Position numbers and translations under genes: made by a program
Notes under the pieces: model-generated
The model's database searches: none
What the model saw: the letters and a program-made list of their open reading frames with translations, nothing else
Told to the model about the DNA's origin: nothing
Source: Litoreibacter roseus
GTDB taxonomy: Bacteria > Pseudomonadota > Alphaproteobacteria > Rhodobacterales > Rhodobacteraceae
Direction: 5' to 3'
Length of the DNA: 64,000 bases
Assembly (NCBI RefSeq): GCF_009811795.1
Contig: NZ_BLJE01000003.1
Location: 62,001-126,000 of the forward strand
Shown: one piece after another, positions 9,694-19,800 of the stretch
Layout of the letters: the number at the start of each line of letters is the position of its first letter
Numbering within the stretch: position 1 is the first letter of the stretch

Positions 9694-10044
9694 ATGCTCA
9701 GGGTAAGCCGACCTCAAATCGTCGTTCTGGTTTTGGCCGCTCTGATTGCGGCTGCCCTTGGCGCTGTGTTTCGCAAGATGCAGCTTGCGATCACCGAGAC
9801 GCAAATCATCGATAAATATGCGGCAAGCTATCTGGCGACCAATCCGAAAGGGGATCTGACTCAGTGCAGCGCTGTTCCCGGGCGCGCCTATGGTGTGCGT
9901 CTGGTTGTGATTTGCGGTCCGGGTGGCTTCGATCCCAGCCAACATTACGAATACCATGTCGGCGCGCTCGGCGGTCTTGTGCGTCGCCTTGGTCCCGCCG
10001 ATTGGCCGACCGAAACACCCTTGCTCGGGGCAGATGGCACATGA
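9694..10044 (+). CDS. Small membrane-anchored protein, unknown function
   Basis: A 116-residue protein starting MLRVSRPQIVVLVLAALIAAALGAVF, i.e. one N-terminal membrane span (about residues 8-25) with the rest predicted periplasmic. It contains two cysteines (TQCSAVP and VICGPGG) and a C-terminal segment HYEYHVGALGGLVRRLG. I do not recognise the family. It lies between ivd and the next exported protein and overlaps that gene by four bases (ATGA), so it is in the operon. The ribosome-binding site is weak. Confidence 0.7.
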   Translation: MLRVSRPQIVVLVLAALIAAALGAVFRKMQLAITETQIIDKYAASYLATNPKGDLTQCSAVPGRAYGVRLVVICGPGGFDPSQHYEYHVGALGGLVRRLGPADWPTETPLLGADGT

Positions 10045-10517
10045 GATGGATCATCGCTCTTTTCATGATTGGCGTGAGTCCAGCCAACGCCGAGTCCATC
10101 GACGACCTGAATGTCGCTGAGCAAGATGTGCGCGCGTGTTTTGGCGATGCATCAGTTGGCGAGACAGCGCCGGAGTGCCTCGGGTCCGCTTCCGGCATCT
10201 GTCAAAGCCATCCACAAGGTCAAACGACGCTCGGCATCACGGCATGTATCTCTGCGGAGACCGCTGTGTGGGATGCCATTCTGAACGAGCAGTATGGCAT
10301 AGCCCAGCAGGTATTCGAGGCCCGTGACCCCGAAATATCAGAAGCGCTTTTGAAGGCGCAGCGTGCCTGGATCACCTATCGGGACGCAGAGTGCGGACTC
10401 TCCTACACACGTTGGGCGGGCGGCACCATCAGATCTATCGTGCATGCCAACTGCATGATGGTTTTCACGGCAGAACGTGCGATTGAATTGCGCGACATGC
10501 GAAGGAACGACCGTTGA
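10041..10517 (+). CDS. LprI/DUF1311-like secreted protein
   Basis: 158 residues with a signal peptide [17 protein letters not shown], so periplasmic. The region [16 protein letters not shown], followed by [19 protein letters not shown] and [12 protein letters not shown], matches the DUF1311 / lysozyme-inhibitor LprI-like pattern (L-N-x-x-Y, then Q-x-x-W-x-x-Y-R-D-x-x-C). It holds several cysteines (ACFGD, ECLGS, ICQSH, ACISA, ECGLS, ANCMM) likely to form disulfides. Overlaps at both ends (ATGA with the gene before, TTGA with mccB) place it firmly in the leucine operon. Its role there is unclear; lysozyme inhibition is only a family-level suggestion. Confidence 0.82.
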   Translation: MRWIIALFMIGVSPANAESIDDLNVAEQDVRACFGDASVGETAPECLGSASGICQSHPQGQTTLGITACISAETAVWDAILNEQYGIAQQVFEARDPEISEALLKAQRAWITYRDAECGLSYTRWAGGTIRSIVHANCMMVFTAERAIELRDMRRNDR

Positions 10518-12118
10518 AACTGACATCACTGATCTCACCGACATCGCCCGACTTTGCACAAAACGAGGCCGCAAACCTCAAGGCCCTCGATATCTGTGCC
10601 GCGGCGGCGGCTCAGGCTGCATTTGGCGGTGGCGAGGCGTCGCGCGCGCGTCACACCTCTCGCGGAAAAATGCTGCCGCGTGACCGTGTGGCAGGCCTTC
10701 TTGATCCCGGCGCTCCGTTTCTTGAGGTCGGTGCGACAGCTGCGCATGGTCTCTACGACGGCGCGGCCCCGGCCGCCGGGGTGATCGCAGGCGTCGGTCA
10801 AGTGCATGGCCAGGACGTCATGGTTATCTGCAACGATGCAACCGTAAAGGGTGGCACCTACTTTCCGATGACCGTTAAAAAACATCTGCGCGCTCAAGAA
10901 ATCGCGGCAGAAAATAATTTGCCGTGCGTTTACCTCGTGGACAGCGGGGGGGCGAACCTGCCCAATCAGGACGAGGTATTCCCGGATCGCGATCATTTCG
11001 GTCGTATTTTCTACAATCAGGCCCGGATGAGCGCGGCAGGCGTCCCGCAGATTGCCGTCGTCATGGGCTCCTGCACTGCCGGGGGCGCGTACGTTCCCGC
11101 GATGTCGGATGTTACTATTATCGTAAAGGAACAGGGCACGATCTTTCTCGCAGGCCCCCCCTTAGTCAAAGCCGCTACGGGTGAGGTCGTCACCGCAGAA
11201 GAGCTTGGTGGCGGCGATGTCCACACCCGGCTGTCCGGTGTCGCGGATTATCTCGCCGAAGACGATGCGCACGCTCTTGCGTTGGCACGGCGTGCTGTGG
11301 CGGGGCTGAACCGGGCAAAACCCGGCACCGTCCAATGGCAGTCGCCGGAAGACCCGGCCTATGATCCGGCAGAGTTGTTGGGCGTCGTTCCCGCTGACCT
11401 GAAAACCCCCTACGATATCCGGGAGGTTATTGCCCGGCTTGTCGATGGTTCCCGTTTTGATGAATTCAAGCCGAGGTTCGGCGAAACGCTTGTAACGGGG
11501 TTTGCGCATATCCGCGGCTGCCCGGTCGGCATCATCGCCAACAACGGTGTACTGTTTTCTGAGTCCGCGCAGAAGGGCGCACATTTCGTAGAGCTTTGCT
11601 CGCAGCGCCATATCCCATTGGTGTTTCTGCAAAACATCACAGGGTTTATGGTCGGCAAACAATACGAAAACGAAGGCATTGCACGGCACGGCGCCAAGAT
11701 GGTGACCGCCGTCGCAACGACCTCCGTCCCGAAAGTCACGATGGTCGTGGGTGGCTCCTTTGGTGCAGGAAACTACGGCATGTCCGGCCGCGCCTATCAG
11801 CCCCGCTTTATGTGGTCTTGGCCGAACTCCCGCATCTCCGTGATGGGTGGCGAGCAGGCCGCAGGTGTTTTGGCCACCGTCCGGCGGGACGGGATCGAAC
11901 GTAAGGGCGGCACGTGGTCCGCCGAAGACGAGGCCGCTTTCAAAAAGCCCACAATCGAGATGTTCGAGGAACAGTCGCATCCGCTCTACGCGTCAGCACG
12001 GCTTTGGGATGACGGGATCATCGATCCACGCAAAGCCCGAGACGTTCTGTTTCTGTCTTTGACCGCTGCGCTCAACGCCCCCATTCAAGACACACGCTTC
12101 GGCGTGTTCCGGATGTAG
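10514..12118 (+). CDS. mccB: 3-Methylcrotonyl-CoA carboxylase, carboxyltransferase (beta) subunit
   Basis: 534-residue carboxyltransferase subunit that, with the biotin subunit encoded downstream, converts 3-methylcrotonyl-CoA to 3-methylglutaconyl-CoA. It probably starts with TTG at 10514, overlapping the preceding stop and preceded by AAGGAACG; the N-terminus [14 protein letters not shown] fits the family. Crotonase-like halves contain [35 protein letters not shown] and, in the C-half, [12 protein letters not shown] and [18 protein letters not shown]. Length is normal for MccB. It is separated from mccA by the ASCH gene and a 116-base gap holding two inverted repeats. Confidence 0.95.
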   Translation: MKLTSLISPTSPDFAQNEAANLKALDICAAAAAQAAFGGGEASRARHTSRGKMLPRDRVAGLLDPGAPFLEVGATAAHGLYDGAAPAAGVIAGVGQVHGQDVMVICNDATVKGGTYFPMTVKKHLRAQEIAAENNLPCVYLVDSGGANLPNQDEVFPDRDHFGRIFYNQARMSAAGVPQIAVVMGSCTAGGAYVPAMSDVTIIVKEQGTIFLAGPPLVKAATGEVVTAEELGGGDVHTRLSGVADYLAEDDAHALALARRAVAGLNRAKPGTVQWQSPEDPAYDPAELLGVVPADLKTPYDIREVIARLVDGSRFDEFKPRFGETLVTGFAHIRGCPVGIIANNGVLFSESAQKGAHFVELCSQRHIPLVFLQNITGFMVGKQYENEGIARHGAKMVTAVATTSVPKVTMVVGGSFGAGNYGMSGRAYQPRFMWSWPNSRISVMGGEQAAGVLATVRRDGIERKGGTWSAEDEAAFKKPTIEMFEEQSHPLYASARLWDDGIIDPRKARDVLFLSLTAALNAPIQDTRFGVFRM

Positions 12119-12130
12119 ATCAATGATCTA
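12116..12130 (+). other. Inverted repeat with T-run at the end of mccB
   Basis: TAGATCA-A-TGATCTA is a perfect 7-base inverted repeat that includes the mccB stop codon and is followed by TAGGCTTTTTCTTTC. This could be a weak intrinsic terminator or processing hairpin giving partial read-through into the downstream half of the operon. The stem is AT-rich and its loop would be small, so activity is doubtful. Confidence 0.35.
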
Positions 12131-12172
12131 TAGGCTTTTTCTTTCTGGCAAAATTACTCTCGCCGAAGGCAT

Positions 12173-12193
12173 GACAGCCCCGCAGGGGATGTC
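12173..12193 (+). other. GC-rich hairpin between mccB and the ASCH gene
   Basis: GACA-G-CCCC-GCA-GGGG-A-TGTC folds as two 4-base stems separated by a single G/A mismatch, with a 3-base loop. No T-run follows, so it is not a standard terminator. It may be an mRNA-stability element in the only sizeable gap within the leucine operon. Confidence 0.4.
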
Positions 12194-12234
12194 CCCAAAA
12201 GACGTGGCGCAGCCACAATTTCGGAGGGTTACCG

Positions 12235-12645
12235 ATGATCCCGCATAGTCTCCGCCAAAAGTATCCGCACGCCGAAACCTTCACATTCGGCGATAGCAAG
12301 GCGCTATGCGACCAACTTCTGGCCCTCGTGCGGTTGGGGAAGAAAACGGCGACTTGCGGAGCGCTGCGCGATTTCAGTGAGGATGGCGAGGCTCTGCCTG
12401 CCGTCGGGCGGCAAGACATCTCTCTGAATTGGGACGGCACCCCAGCGTTGGTGATTGAAACGACCGAGGTCAAAGTGCGTCGCTTTTGCGACGTGGACGC
12501 GGAGTTCGCGCTCGCAGAGGGGGAAAACGAGACCCTTGAAGGCTGGCAGGCCGGACACCGCGCTTTCTTCGAGCGAAACAGCGGATTTGACCGTGAAATG
12601 GAACTGGTCTGCGAGCGGTTCAAACTAGTTGAGGATCTGGCCTGA
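12235..12645 (+). CDS. ASCH-domain protein
   Basis: 136-residue ASCH-superfamily protein. Supporting segments are LVRLGKKTATCGAL (the basic G-x-K-T-x-T groove motif), TPALVIETTEVKVRRFCDV, and AEGENETLEGWQAGHRAFF. The fold is related to RNA-binding PUA domains, and some members have been reported to act as amidohydrolases on modified nucleosides; the role here is unknown. GGAGGG eight bases before the ATG is a strong ribosome-binding site. Its TGA shares a base with the mccA ATG (TGATG), so it is translated in step with mccA. Its place in a leucine-degradation operon is unexplained. Confidence 0.88.
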   Translation: MIPHSLRQKYPHAETFTFGDSKALCDQLLALVRLGKKTATCGALRDFSEDGEALPAVGRQDISLNWDGTPALVIETTEVKVRRFCDVDAEFALAEGENETLEGWQAGHRAFFERNSGFDREMELVCERFKLVEDLA

Positions 12646-14576
12646 TGTTTACGAAAATCCTCATTGCCAACCGCAGTGAAATCGCCTGCCGGATCATCCA
12701 AACCTGCGCGCGCTTGGGCGTAAGAACGGTCGCTGTGCACTCAGATGTGGACGCAGGTGCGCGCCATGTCTCCTTGGCGGACGAGGCAATTTCACTGGGG
12801 GGGCAGACCCCGGCGGAAAGCTATCTCAAAGGCGATGCGATTATCGCCGCGGCGACGGCGACTGGCGCTCAAGCGATCCATCCGGGCTACGGGTTTTTAT
12901 CCGAGAACCCTGACTTCGTTGACGCGGTCGAAGCGTCAGATCTAACCTTTATCGGCCCGTCGGCCAAGGCCATCCGCGCCATGGGCCTCAAGGATGCCGC
13001 CAAGAAATTAATGGAAGAGGCCGGCGTTCCGGTTGTTCCGGGCTATCATGGCGAAGCTCAGGACAATTTGGCCGCCGAGGCCGAAAAGATAGGCTACCCC
13101 GTGCTCATTAAGGCCGTCGCGGGCGGCGGGGGCAAGGGCATGCGGATTGTAGCTGGGCCTGAGATGTTCGAAGAAGCGCTCGACTCTGCCCGGTCCGAGG
13201 CACTGAAAGCCTTCGGAAATGACCGCGTTCTGATCGAGAAATACGTGGAAAAGCCGCGCCACATCGAGGTTCAGGTTTTTGGTGACGGCAAGACTGCCGT
13301 CCATTTGTTCGAGCGGGACTGTTCTTTGCAGCGGCGCCACCAGAAGGTTATTGAGGAAGCCCCCGCGCCCGGAATGACGCCCGAGATGCGCGATGCCATG
13401 GGGCAGGCGGCCGTCCGTGCCGCCGAGGCCGTGGGATATGCCGGGGCCGGAACGGTCGAGTTCATCGTGGACGCCTCCGACGGGCTGCGAACGGACCGCT
13501 TTTACTTCATGGAGATGAACACACGTCTTCAGGTAGAACACCCCGTCACAGAAGAAATTACGGGCGTTGATCTGGTCGAATGGCAGCTCCAGGTAGCGAG
13601 CGGCCAGCCCTTGCCTGTGGCGCAGGATGAACTGACGATCACCGGTCACGCTTTCGAGGCCCGTCTCTATGCCGAGGACGTGCCCGCAGGCTTCTTGCCG
13701 GCCACTGGAACCTTGGCGCATCTGGCGTTCAGCGAGCGCGCAAGGATCGACACGGGCGTCAGACCTGGGGACGAGATCAGCCCGTTTTACGATCCAATGA
13801 TTGCCAAGCTGACGGTCCATGCCGGAACCCGTGCCGACGCGCTTAGCAAATTGGAACGCGCTCTGTCACAGACCCAGATTGCAGGCACTGTGACCAACAT
13901 CGCCTTTCTCACCGCGCTGACCCGGCACGAGGGTTTTGCCGCAGGGGATGTGGATACTGGTTTGATCGAGCGCGATATCGAAACCCTTTCGGCGCAGCCT
14001 GTCCCCTGCACACGGACGCAGGCCTTGGCTGCCGTGGCATCTTTGACAGCGTATGACGGCGCACTTTCGGGTTTCACGCTGTGGGCGCCGTTGCGCCATG
14101 AGGTGGTGTTGCATCAGCCCGATGCGCCAAGCACGGCTTATGTTTCGCCCGAAGGCCAGGGCGTTTTCACGGTCGAACTCGAAAGCGTCACGCATCAAAT
14201 CGCGCAAACAGCAGAAGGCTGGCGCGTCGACGGCGCGAAGGTCTCAGCCGACGTCATTCAAACACCCACCGGTGTCAGCGTTTTCTGGGGGAACGCCTAT
14301 CACTTCGATGTGCCGGATCCTCTGGCCCGTGGGGCCGATGCCGGCGGGGGCAGCGACATGACGCTGGCACCGATGCCCGGTCTGGTTAAAACCGTCTCGG
14401 TCAAACCGGGCGATACCGTCGCTGAAGGGGACCGGCTTGCCGTGCTCGAAGCAATGAAGATGGAACACACCCTGCGCGCCGCCCGCGACGGTGTCATTGC
14501 GGAGGTCACCACGCAGGCCGGGGCACAGGTTAAGGCGGGCGATCTCTTGGTCCGCTTGCGCGGAGAGGACGAATGA
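12645..14576 (+). CDS. mccA: 3-Methylcrotonyl-CoA carboxylase, biotin-containing (alpha) subunit
   Basis: 643-residue biotin carboxylase plus biotin carrier subunit. N-terminal ILIANRSEIACRII and HPGYGFLSENPDF begin the biotin carboxylase domain. The ATP-grasp loop GGGGKGMRIV and the active-site regions HIEVQVFGD and MEMNTRLQVEHPVTE follow. The C-terminal carrier domain has EAMKMEH, with Lys605 the predicted biotinylation site, presumably modified by the BirA encoded at 44231. It partners MccB. The start overlaps the ASCH stop by one base and the end overlaps the GST gene by four bases. Confidence 0.96.
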   Translation: MFTKILIANRSEIACRIIQTCARLGVRTVAVHSDVDAGARHVSLADEAISLGGQTPAESYLKGDAIIAAATATGAQAIHPGYGFLSENPDFVDAVEASDLTFIGPSAKAIRAMGLKDAAKKLMEEAGVPVVPGYHGEAQDNLAAEAEKIGYPVLIKAVAGGGGKGMRIVAGPEMFEEALDSARSEALKAFGNDRVLIEKYVEKPRHIEVQVFGDGKTAVHLFERDCSLQRRHQKVIEEAPAPGMTPEMRDAMGQAAVRAAEAVGYAGAGTVEFIVDASDGLRTDRFYFMEMNTRLQVEHPVTEEITGVDLVEWQLQVASGQPLPVAQDELTITGHAFEARLYAEDVPAGFLPATGTLAHLAFSERARIDTGVRPGDEISPFYDPMIAKLTVHAGTRADALSKLERALSQTQIAGTVTNIAFLTALTRHEGFAAGDVDTGLIERDIETLSAQPVPCTRTQALAAVASLTAYDGALSGFTLWAPLRHEVVLHQPDAPSTAYVSPEGQGVFTVELESVTHQIAQTAEGWRVDGAKVSADVIQTPTGVSVFWGNAYHFDVPDPLARGADAGGGSDMTLAPMPGLVKTVSVKPGDTVAEGDRLAVLEAMKMEHTLRAARDGVIAEVTTQAGAQVKAGDLLVRLRGEDE

Positions 14577-15235
14577 TCCGGCTGCACCACGCCCATCAGA
14601 CACGGTCCATGCGGACGCTCTGGCTGTTGGAGGAATTGGGCGTCGAGTATGAGCTTGTTGTCCATCCGTTCGGAAAAAATCTTCGCAGCTCGGACTATCT
14701 CCGACTGAACCCGTCTGGGCGCGTACCCGCGCTTGAAATCGACGAGGGGTGTATGTTCGAGACTGCGGCGATCACAGGTTACCTCTGTGAGCTTTTCCCT
14801 GACACCGCCCTTGGTCGTGCGCCCGGTGATCCGGAGCGGCGCGACTGGCTGGTCTGGGTCAGTTTCGCCGAGACTATCAGTCAGCACACGGCCGCGCTGA
14901 CCCAGCAGCATATCGCGCTCTATGAAGACGAGATGCGCTCGCCCATCGTCATGAAGCTTGAGGCGGCGCGGCTCGGCAAATGCTACGCCGCGCTCGAAGG
15001 GCGTTTGCAAGGCAGGGAATATCTGCTGGATGGCGGATTTTCGGCGGCTGACATTTCCTGCGGTCAGGCAGTTTACATGTCCCGGCATTTCGCGCGAACT
15101 GACCCTTTTCCAGCCGTCGAGGCGTGGTACGGGCGTATCACCGACAGGCCGGCCTTCAAGGCGTCCTTGCCGCCAAGAAATGAACGGCTCTATCCGCGTG
15201 AGTTTTACCCTGTTCCCGAGATGCAGAATGGCTGA
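14573..15235 (+). CDS. Glutathione S-transferase family protein
   Basis: 220 residues in the soluble GST fold. The N-terminal thioredoxin-like domain begins MIRLHHAHQTRSMRTLWLLEE. It contains the cis-proline region NPSGRVPALEI and the glutathione-contacting FETAAITGYLCE (E-[ST] motif, here ETAA). The helical C-terminal domain contains YLLDGGFSAADISCGQAVY, with the usual N-capping Asp of the GST fold. It may conjugate or isomerise a reactive intermediate. Tight overlaps on both sides (ATGA at mccA, 8 bases with HMG-CoA lyase) show it is a true operon member. Substrate unknown. Confidence 0.9.
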   Translation: MIRLHHAHQTRSMRTLWLLEELGVEYELVVHPFGKNLRSSDYLRLNPSGRVPALEIDEGCMFETAAITGYLCELFPDTALGRAPGDPERRDWLVWVSFAETISQHTAALTQQHIALYEDEMRSPIVMKLEAARLGKCYAALEGRLQGREYLLDGGFSAADISCGQAVYMSRHFARTDPFPAVEAWYGRITDRPAFKASLPPRNERLYPREFYPVPEMQNG

Positions 15236-16082
15236 ACGGGTGGAGATATTTGAAGTCGGTCCCCGCGACGGCCTGCAAAACGAGGCGCGGATCATTCCGA
15301 CGTCGGAAAAAATCGCGCTTGTTGACCTTCTGTCAGAGGCCGGGTTTCGCCGGATCGAAGTGGCCAGTTTTGTTTCACCGAAATGGGTTCCGCAGATGGC
15401 CAGCAGCGGTGAAGTCCTCGCCGGGATTAGACGCCGCCCAGGAATTTCCTACGCGGGGCTCGTCCCGAATATGAAGGGCTACGAGGCCGCCCGCGCGGCG
15501 GGGGTCGATGAGATCGCGGTATTCGCGTCCGCCTCCGAAGGGTTTTCGAAAGCCAATCTGAATGCGACCATCGCCGAAAGCCTCTCGCGGTTCGCGCCTG
15601 TGCTGGCGGCGGCCGAAGCGGATGCCATCCCCGTTCGCGGCTACGTGTCCTGCGTGGTCGAATGTCCCTTTGACGGGGCTGTCGATCCTGCGGATACGAC
15701 TCGTGTGGCCAAAGCGTTGCGGGATGCGGGGTGCTACGAGATTTCCTTGGGCGACACCGTGGGGCGCGGAACGCCTGAGGCCGTCGATGCGATGCTGCAC
15801 GCAGTGATAAAAGCTGTTCCCGCCGATATGCTCGCCGGACATTTCCACGATACCAGCGGGCGGGCGCTGGAAAATATCGACGTCGCCCTGACCCACGGAC
15901 TTCGGGTGTTTGACGCGGCCGTTGGTGGTCTTGGGGGATGCCCCTACGCACCCGATGCTGCGGGCAATGTCGCGACAGAGGCGGTTCTGGAGCATCTCAA
16001 AAGTGCGGGCTACGAGACTGGGCTTGATGCGGATGTGATCTCTCAGGCCGCTGTGATGGCACAGGAGATGAGACATGTATGA
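15228..16082 (+). CDS. Hydroxymethylglutaryl-CoA lyase
   Basis: 284-residue TIM-barrel lyase cleaving 3-hydroxy-3-methylglutaryl-CoA to acetoacetate and acetyl-CoA, the last step of leucine degradation. The start at 15228 overlaps the GST stop and gives MAERVEIFEVGPRDGLQNE, the conserved substrate/metal motif. Further support: VSPKWVPQMA, SLGDTVGRGTP, the metal-binding HFHDTSGRAL, and the catalytic-cysteine loop GGLGGCPYAPDAAGN. Length is normal for bacterial MvaB/LiuE-type enzymes. The gene overlaps the downstream hydratase by eight bases. Confidence 0.95.
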   Translation: MAERVEIFEVGPRDGLQNEARIIPTSEKIALVDLLSEAGFRRIEVASFVSPKWVPQMASSGEVLAGIRRRPGISYAGLVPNMKGYEAARAAGVDEIAVFASASEGFSKANLNATIAESLSRFAPVLAAAEADAIPVRGYVSCVVECPFDGAVDPADTTRVAKALRDAGCYEISLGDTVGRGTPEAVDAMLHAVIKAVPADMLAGHFHDTSGRALENIDVALTHGLRVFDAAVGGLGGCPYAPDAAGNVATEAVLEHLKSAGYETGLDADVISQAAVMAQEMRHV

Positions 16083-16848
16083 GACGCTTTTGCTTGAAAC
16101 GGACCCGCGCGGCGTCGCGACGCTGACCTTGAATCGCCCGGACAAGCGCAACGCGATGTCGGGCCAGATGATTCAAGAACTGACCCACGCTGCTAGCAGT
16201 TTGAGCGATGACGCCTCCGTTCGGCTTGTGGTTCTGACCGGGGCGGACAGGCATTTTTGCGCTGGCGGTGATCTGAACTGGATGAAAGCGCAGATTTCTG
16301 CGGATAGTAAATCCCGCGCGCGGGAAGCCGGGAAGCTGGCGGGTATGCTTGGTGCTTTGAACCGACTGCCCAAACCGCTTGTCGGGCGGATCGAAGGCTC
16401 GGCCTTCGGGGGCGGGGTCGGGCTGGCGTCCATCTGCGACGTGGCACTTGCGGATCCCGGCGCGAAATTTGGTCTGACGGAAACCAAGCTGGGCCTGATC
16501 CCTGCCACCATTGGTCCCTACGTGCTGGCGCGGATGGGGGAAGGGCGTGCGCGGCGGGTTTTCATGAACTCCCGCGTGTTTGACGCGGCGGAGGCGGAAG
16601 CGCTTGGTCTTGTTCAGGTCGCAGGCGATCTGGATGCGGCAGTTGAGGCTGAGATCGCACCTTATATGAATTGTGCACCGGGTGCGGTTGCCGAGGCCAA
16701 GGCGCTGGCCTTGAAGCTGGGCGGCGCACCGGGAAAGGCCGAGGTGGACGCGTCCATCAATGCGCTCGTTACACGCTGGGAAAGCAGCGAGAGCGCGGAG
16801 GGCATCGACGCGTTTTTCGGCAAGCGGAAGGCTGCGTGGGTCCGCTAG
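16075..16848 (+). CDS. Methylglutaconyl-CoA hydratase (enoyl-CoA hydratase family)
   Basis: 257-residue crotonase-family enzyme. Oxyanion-hole motifs are HFCAGGDLNWM and GSAFGGGVGLAS; FGLTETKLGLIPATIGPYVLARM carries the usual active-site glutamate region. Operon context (ivd, mccA/B, HMG-CoA lyase) makes hydration of 3-methylglutaconyl-CoA to HMG-CoA the most likely reaction, completing the pathway; sequence alone would support only enoyl-CoA hydratase. It is the last gene of the operon, ending three bases from the convergent 1093-residue gene. Confidence 0.9.
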   Translation: MYETLLLETDPRGVATLTLNRPDKRNAMSGQMIQELTHAASSLSDDASVRLVVLTGADRHFCAGGDLNWMKAQISADSKSRAREAGKLAGMLGALNRLPKPLVGRIEGSAFGGGVGLASICDVALADPGAKFGLTETKLGLIPATIGPYVLARMGEGRARRVFMNSRVFDAAEAEALGLVQVAGDLDAAVEAEIAPYMNCAPGAVAEAKALALKLGGAPGKAEVDASINALVTRWESSESAEGIDAFFGKRKAAWVR

Positions 16849-16851
16849 GGG

Positions 16852-19800
16852 CTACTTGTTCTGGGCGACCATCTGCTCCAATTCATCTTCGGTAAGCTTC
16901 GCCCAGCACGGCATCTCTGCCTGCCCATTGCGTACGAAACTGGGCCGAAAGGCCTCCACCGTGATCTCAAGAGGGCTGGTCACGCCCTCGCTCGTCCAAA
17001 CCTCGGTCCGGCGGCTTTCTTCGTAAACATCATCAAGCGGCCGATTTCCGTTCGGCTCCGCCTCGGTTGTGCGCAGCGCTTTTCCGCCCGGTTGATCGGT
17101 GTCGAAAACGAGTAGCCGTTCCCGCGTAATCCGATAGAGCGCGCGCTCCGCCGTGCTGGTGGGCGCGACGCACTCAAAGGTTGCGATGATGCCCTGCATG
17201 TCAGGAAGAACTTCAATCCGGTCGTGCCATTGATTGCCGATCCGCACGCGCGGGTTCTTCCACAGGCGCTTGCCGGTCAGCCGGACACTCGCAGATCGCC
17301 CGGATTGAATAACCGTCATATCCCGCTCGCTGACATCGAGATACGGCGCGCGAATGATGAAGAAACCCAGCTTCTGCAGGACGTCCTGACCATCGCCGGG
17401 CAGGGGGATCGGGAAACGGTGCAATGACCTGTCGGCGCGGGACCGTGCCCTCTGTCTGTCGATCAGCTCCAGCCCTGTGCGCGTTTGACGATCAACAACG
17501 GTGTTTTCGCAGAAGTCGGCGGTTCGAGTATTTTCACGGAGCGCCGCTGGCCTCAGCCAGCAGGTTTTGATCGTGGCCTCTGCGGTTGGCCACCAACTGG
17601 GCAGAGAAACGATAGCCGACAGCGGAACACTCATAGAGATATGCCGCTTGGGTTCTCTGCGGCTCGGCTGGCGCGGCACGACGATCCAGGAGATATTCGT
17701 CGCGATGTGTCGCTGTTTCGCGCCCACCCGGGCTATGTCATCCAGCGACAGGCTCGCCAGATTTTGCCCGATCCATGGCACAGGCTCGACACTCGCCAAA
17801 CCGTTTGAAACCGCAGGATCAAGGCAGCTTTCATCTGATACCTCCTTGGCGAGGGGTGAGGTCATCATGACACCGCAGAAGATGTTGCGGCGCCACGCGG
17901 CCATGCCAGCCGGTGCGCCGTCCCAAAACTCGGATGTTTCATCGAAGAAATCCGCAGCAAACCCATTTTCGCTTTCAAGCGGCTGAAACTGTTCGAGGAT
18001 CCAGAAGAACGCGCTGCCGCATTCCTCAATGTCTTCCTCGCCTTCTGTCTCGCCCCAATCTCCGATGCCGAAGACATGGTCGCTGTGTTCGCGGGTTGCG
18101 GCAAAATTCTCTGTCCGCATGCGACCCGCGATGCCCGGAACAAGATCGGCAAGCATCGTCCAGCCATCGCGATCAGAGCGGAAGCTGCGGGCCCGTTCTC
18201 CGGTGCGTGGCCAGACCGTGTAGCTGCGTGCTGTCGAAAAGCAGGACAGTTCCAGAAACAGGCGCAGGGCCTCTTCCCGACCGATCTCGCGAATTCGGTC
18301 AAGATTGTAAGCGTCGCCCGTCTTCGGGTGCTCTCTGGTTTCGGCATATTCCATCAATGTATAGACACTGACCTGACAACTGCTGATCTCGCAGCTTTCA
18401 ATCTCGAACTTGAAATAGTGAGACAGAGGTCGTGTGCGCACGACGCTGTCAACGCGCGTATCCTCCAACTCTGCCTTCACCAGATAGGACACACCTACAT
18501 TGCCGATCTCGACGGTCGAGCCAGGGCGCATTAGCCGTTCGAACCGTTCGGTATCCTTCAAAGCGGAAACGGCCATGCGGGTCTGTGCGCAAAACGGGCT
18601 GGTAATATCGGGCACGTTCGGATCGCGTAGAGCAATCAAGCTCGATACCAGCTGACGAGCATCCCCGGCGTTCATTCTCGCGCACAGGATAAATCCCGGA
18701 TCGCGCGCTTTGAGAAGCTCAATTGCCCCAAGGATGCGAAGTTTCGCGCGCGGCAGGCTAAGTTGCAAATCTGTCGGGCAGGGGTAGACAATGTTTCGCC
18801 TGTGCAAAACCTCGAGCAAGCGTGCTTCCAATAGCGTTTCTAGTTGATCACTAGGGGGTTTCGAACCTTTCACCCAAGTCGCATTTACCGTGTTGTTCGT
18901 GCCGGGCGGCGTGTCCGGACCATCTGCGTCGATCTCCTGCGGGATGGGCAATGGCTCGCCTTGCCTCGTTATCTGCCCCGGGCCGTACTTGTTGTAGCCA
19001 GCAAGGACGCTTGCGTAGGTTGAACTTGATTGGTTGAAAACACTCGGTGCGAGGTCGAAAAGGCTATGAGGTTGACCACACTGTGAAAGCAATTTTTGTG
19101 CTGCAATACGTCCGAATGTCGATGGATTGGACTGACCTGCAGGGAAAAGTTTTTCGCCCATTCCGCTCCAGGGGGCTGTACCAGTGACAAGAGCTTCTGC
19201 GAAATCATAGGCTTCACGTTCCACACGTACGCTGTCCTGTTGTAACGCCGCTGCCAGTAAGTCTGACTGCTGTTGGGATGGAAATACCATAAGCGCTTTG
19301 TCCAAAGCGCTGTCCAGAATGTATGCGGGTCTTTCCTGAAACGCGTATCGCCCATCGTTCAAAAAGACGGAGCTACGGTCGGACTGAAGCGTTTCGACCG
19401 TACGTTCGAGTTCCTTGCGAACCTCGACCAACAGGCTGCCATAGTACTGAAAAATCTTCTCAGGATCGCTGGGCTGTTCAATCGTGATCGTCGCCGCGGC
19501 GATCGCATCGCTCATGTTACGAGCAGGACTTACAGTCATGCGAAAATTCAGCCTCTGCAGCGTGTTGGAGCCGATGTCATGGGCATCGTCCAGAATGGCC
19601 TCATAACGGCTCTGGGTCAGCATCTCGCGGTAGTATTGCGCCGCTTGAAAAACCGCGAGGGGCTGCGGTTCGACCAGGCCCTGCAGTTCGGTGATATCCA
19701 CGGTTGGAAGCGTGTCGGAGGCATCTGCCTTTTCCGCACCTTCCTGAACCAGTTCCAGAAACTTCTGGCTGAGTTGCAGGGCATCGGCCTGCGCGAACTT

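Noticed and set aside
13008-13820. 270-codon minus-strand frame within mccA
   Set aside because: Antisense to the ATP-grasp domain of MccA; no independent evidence.
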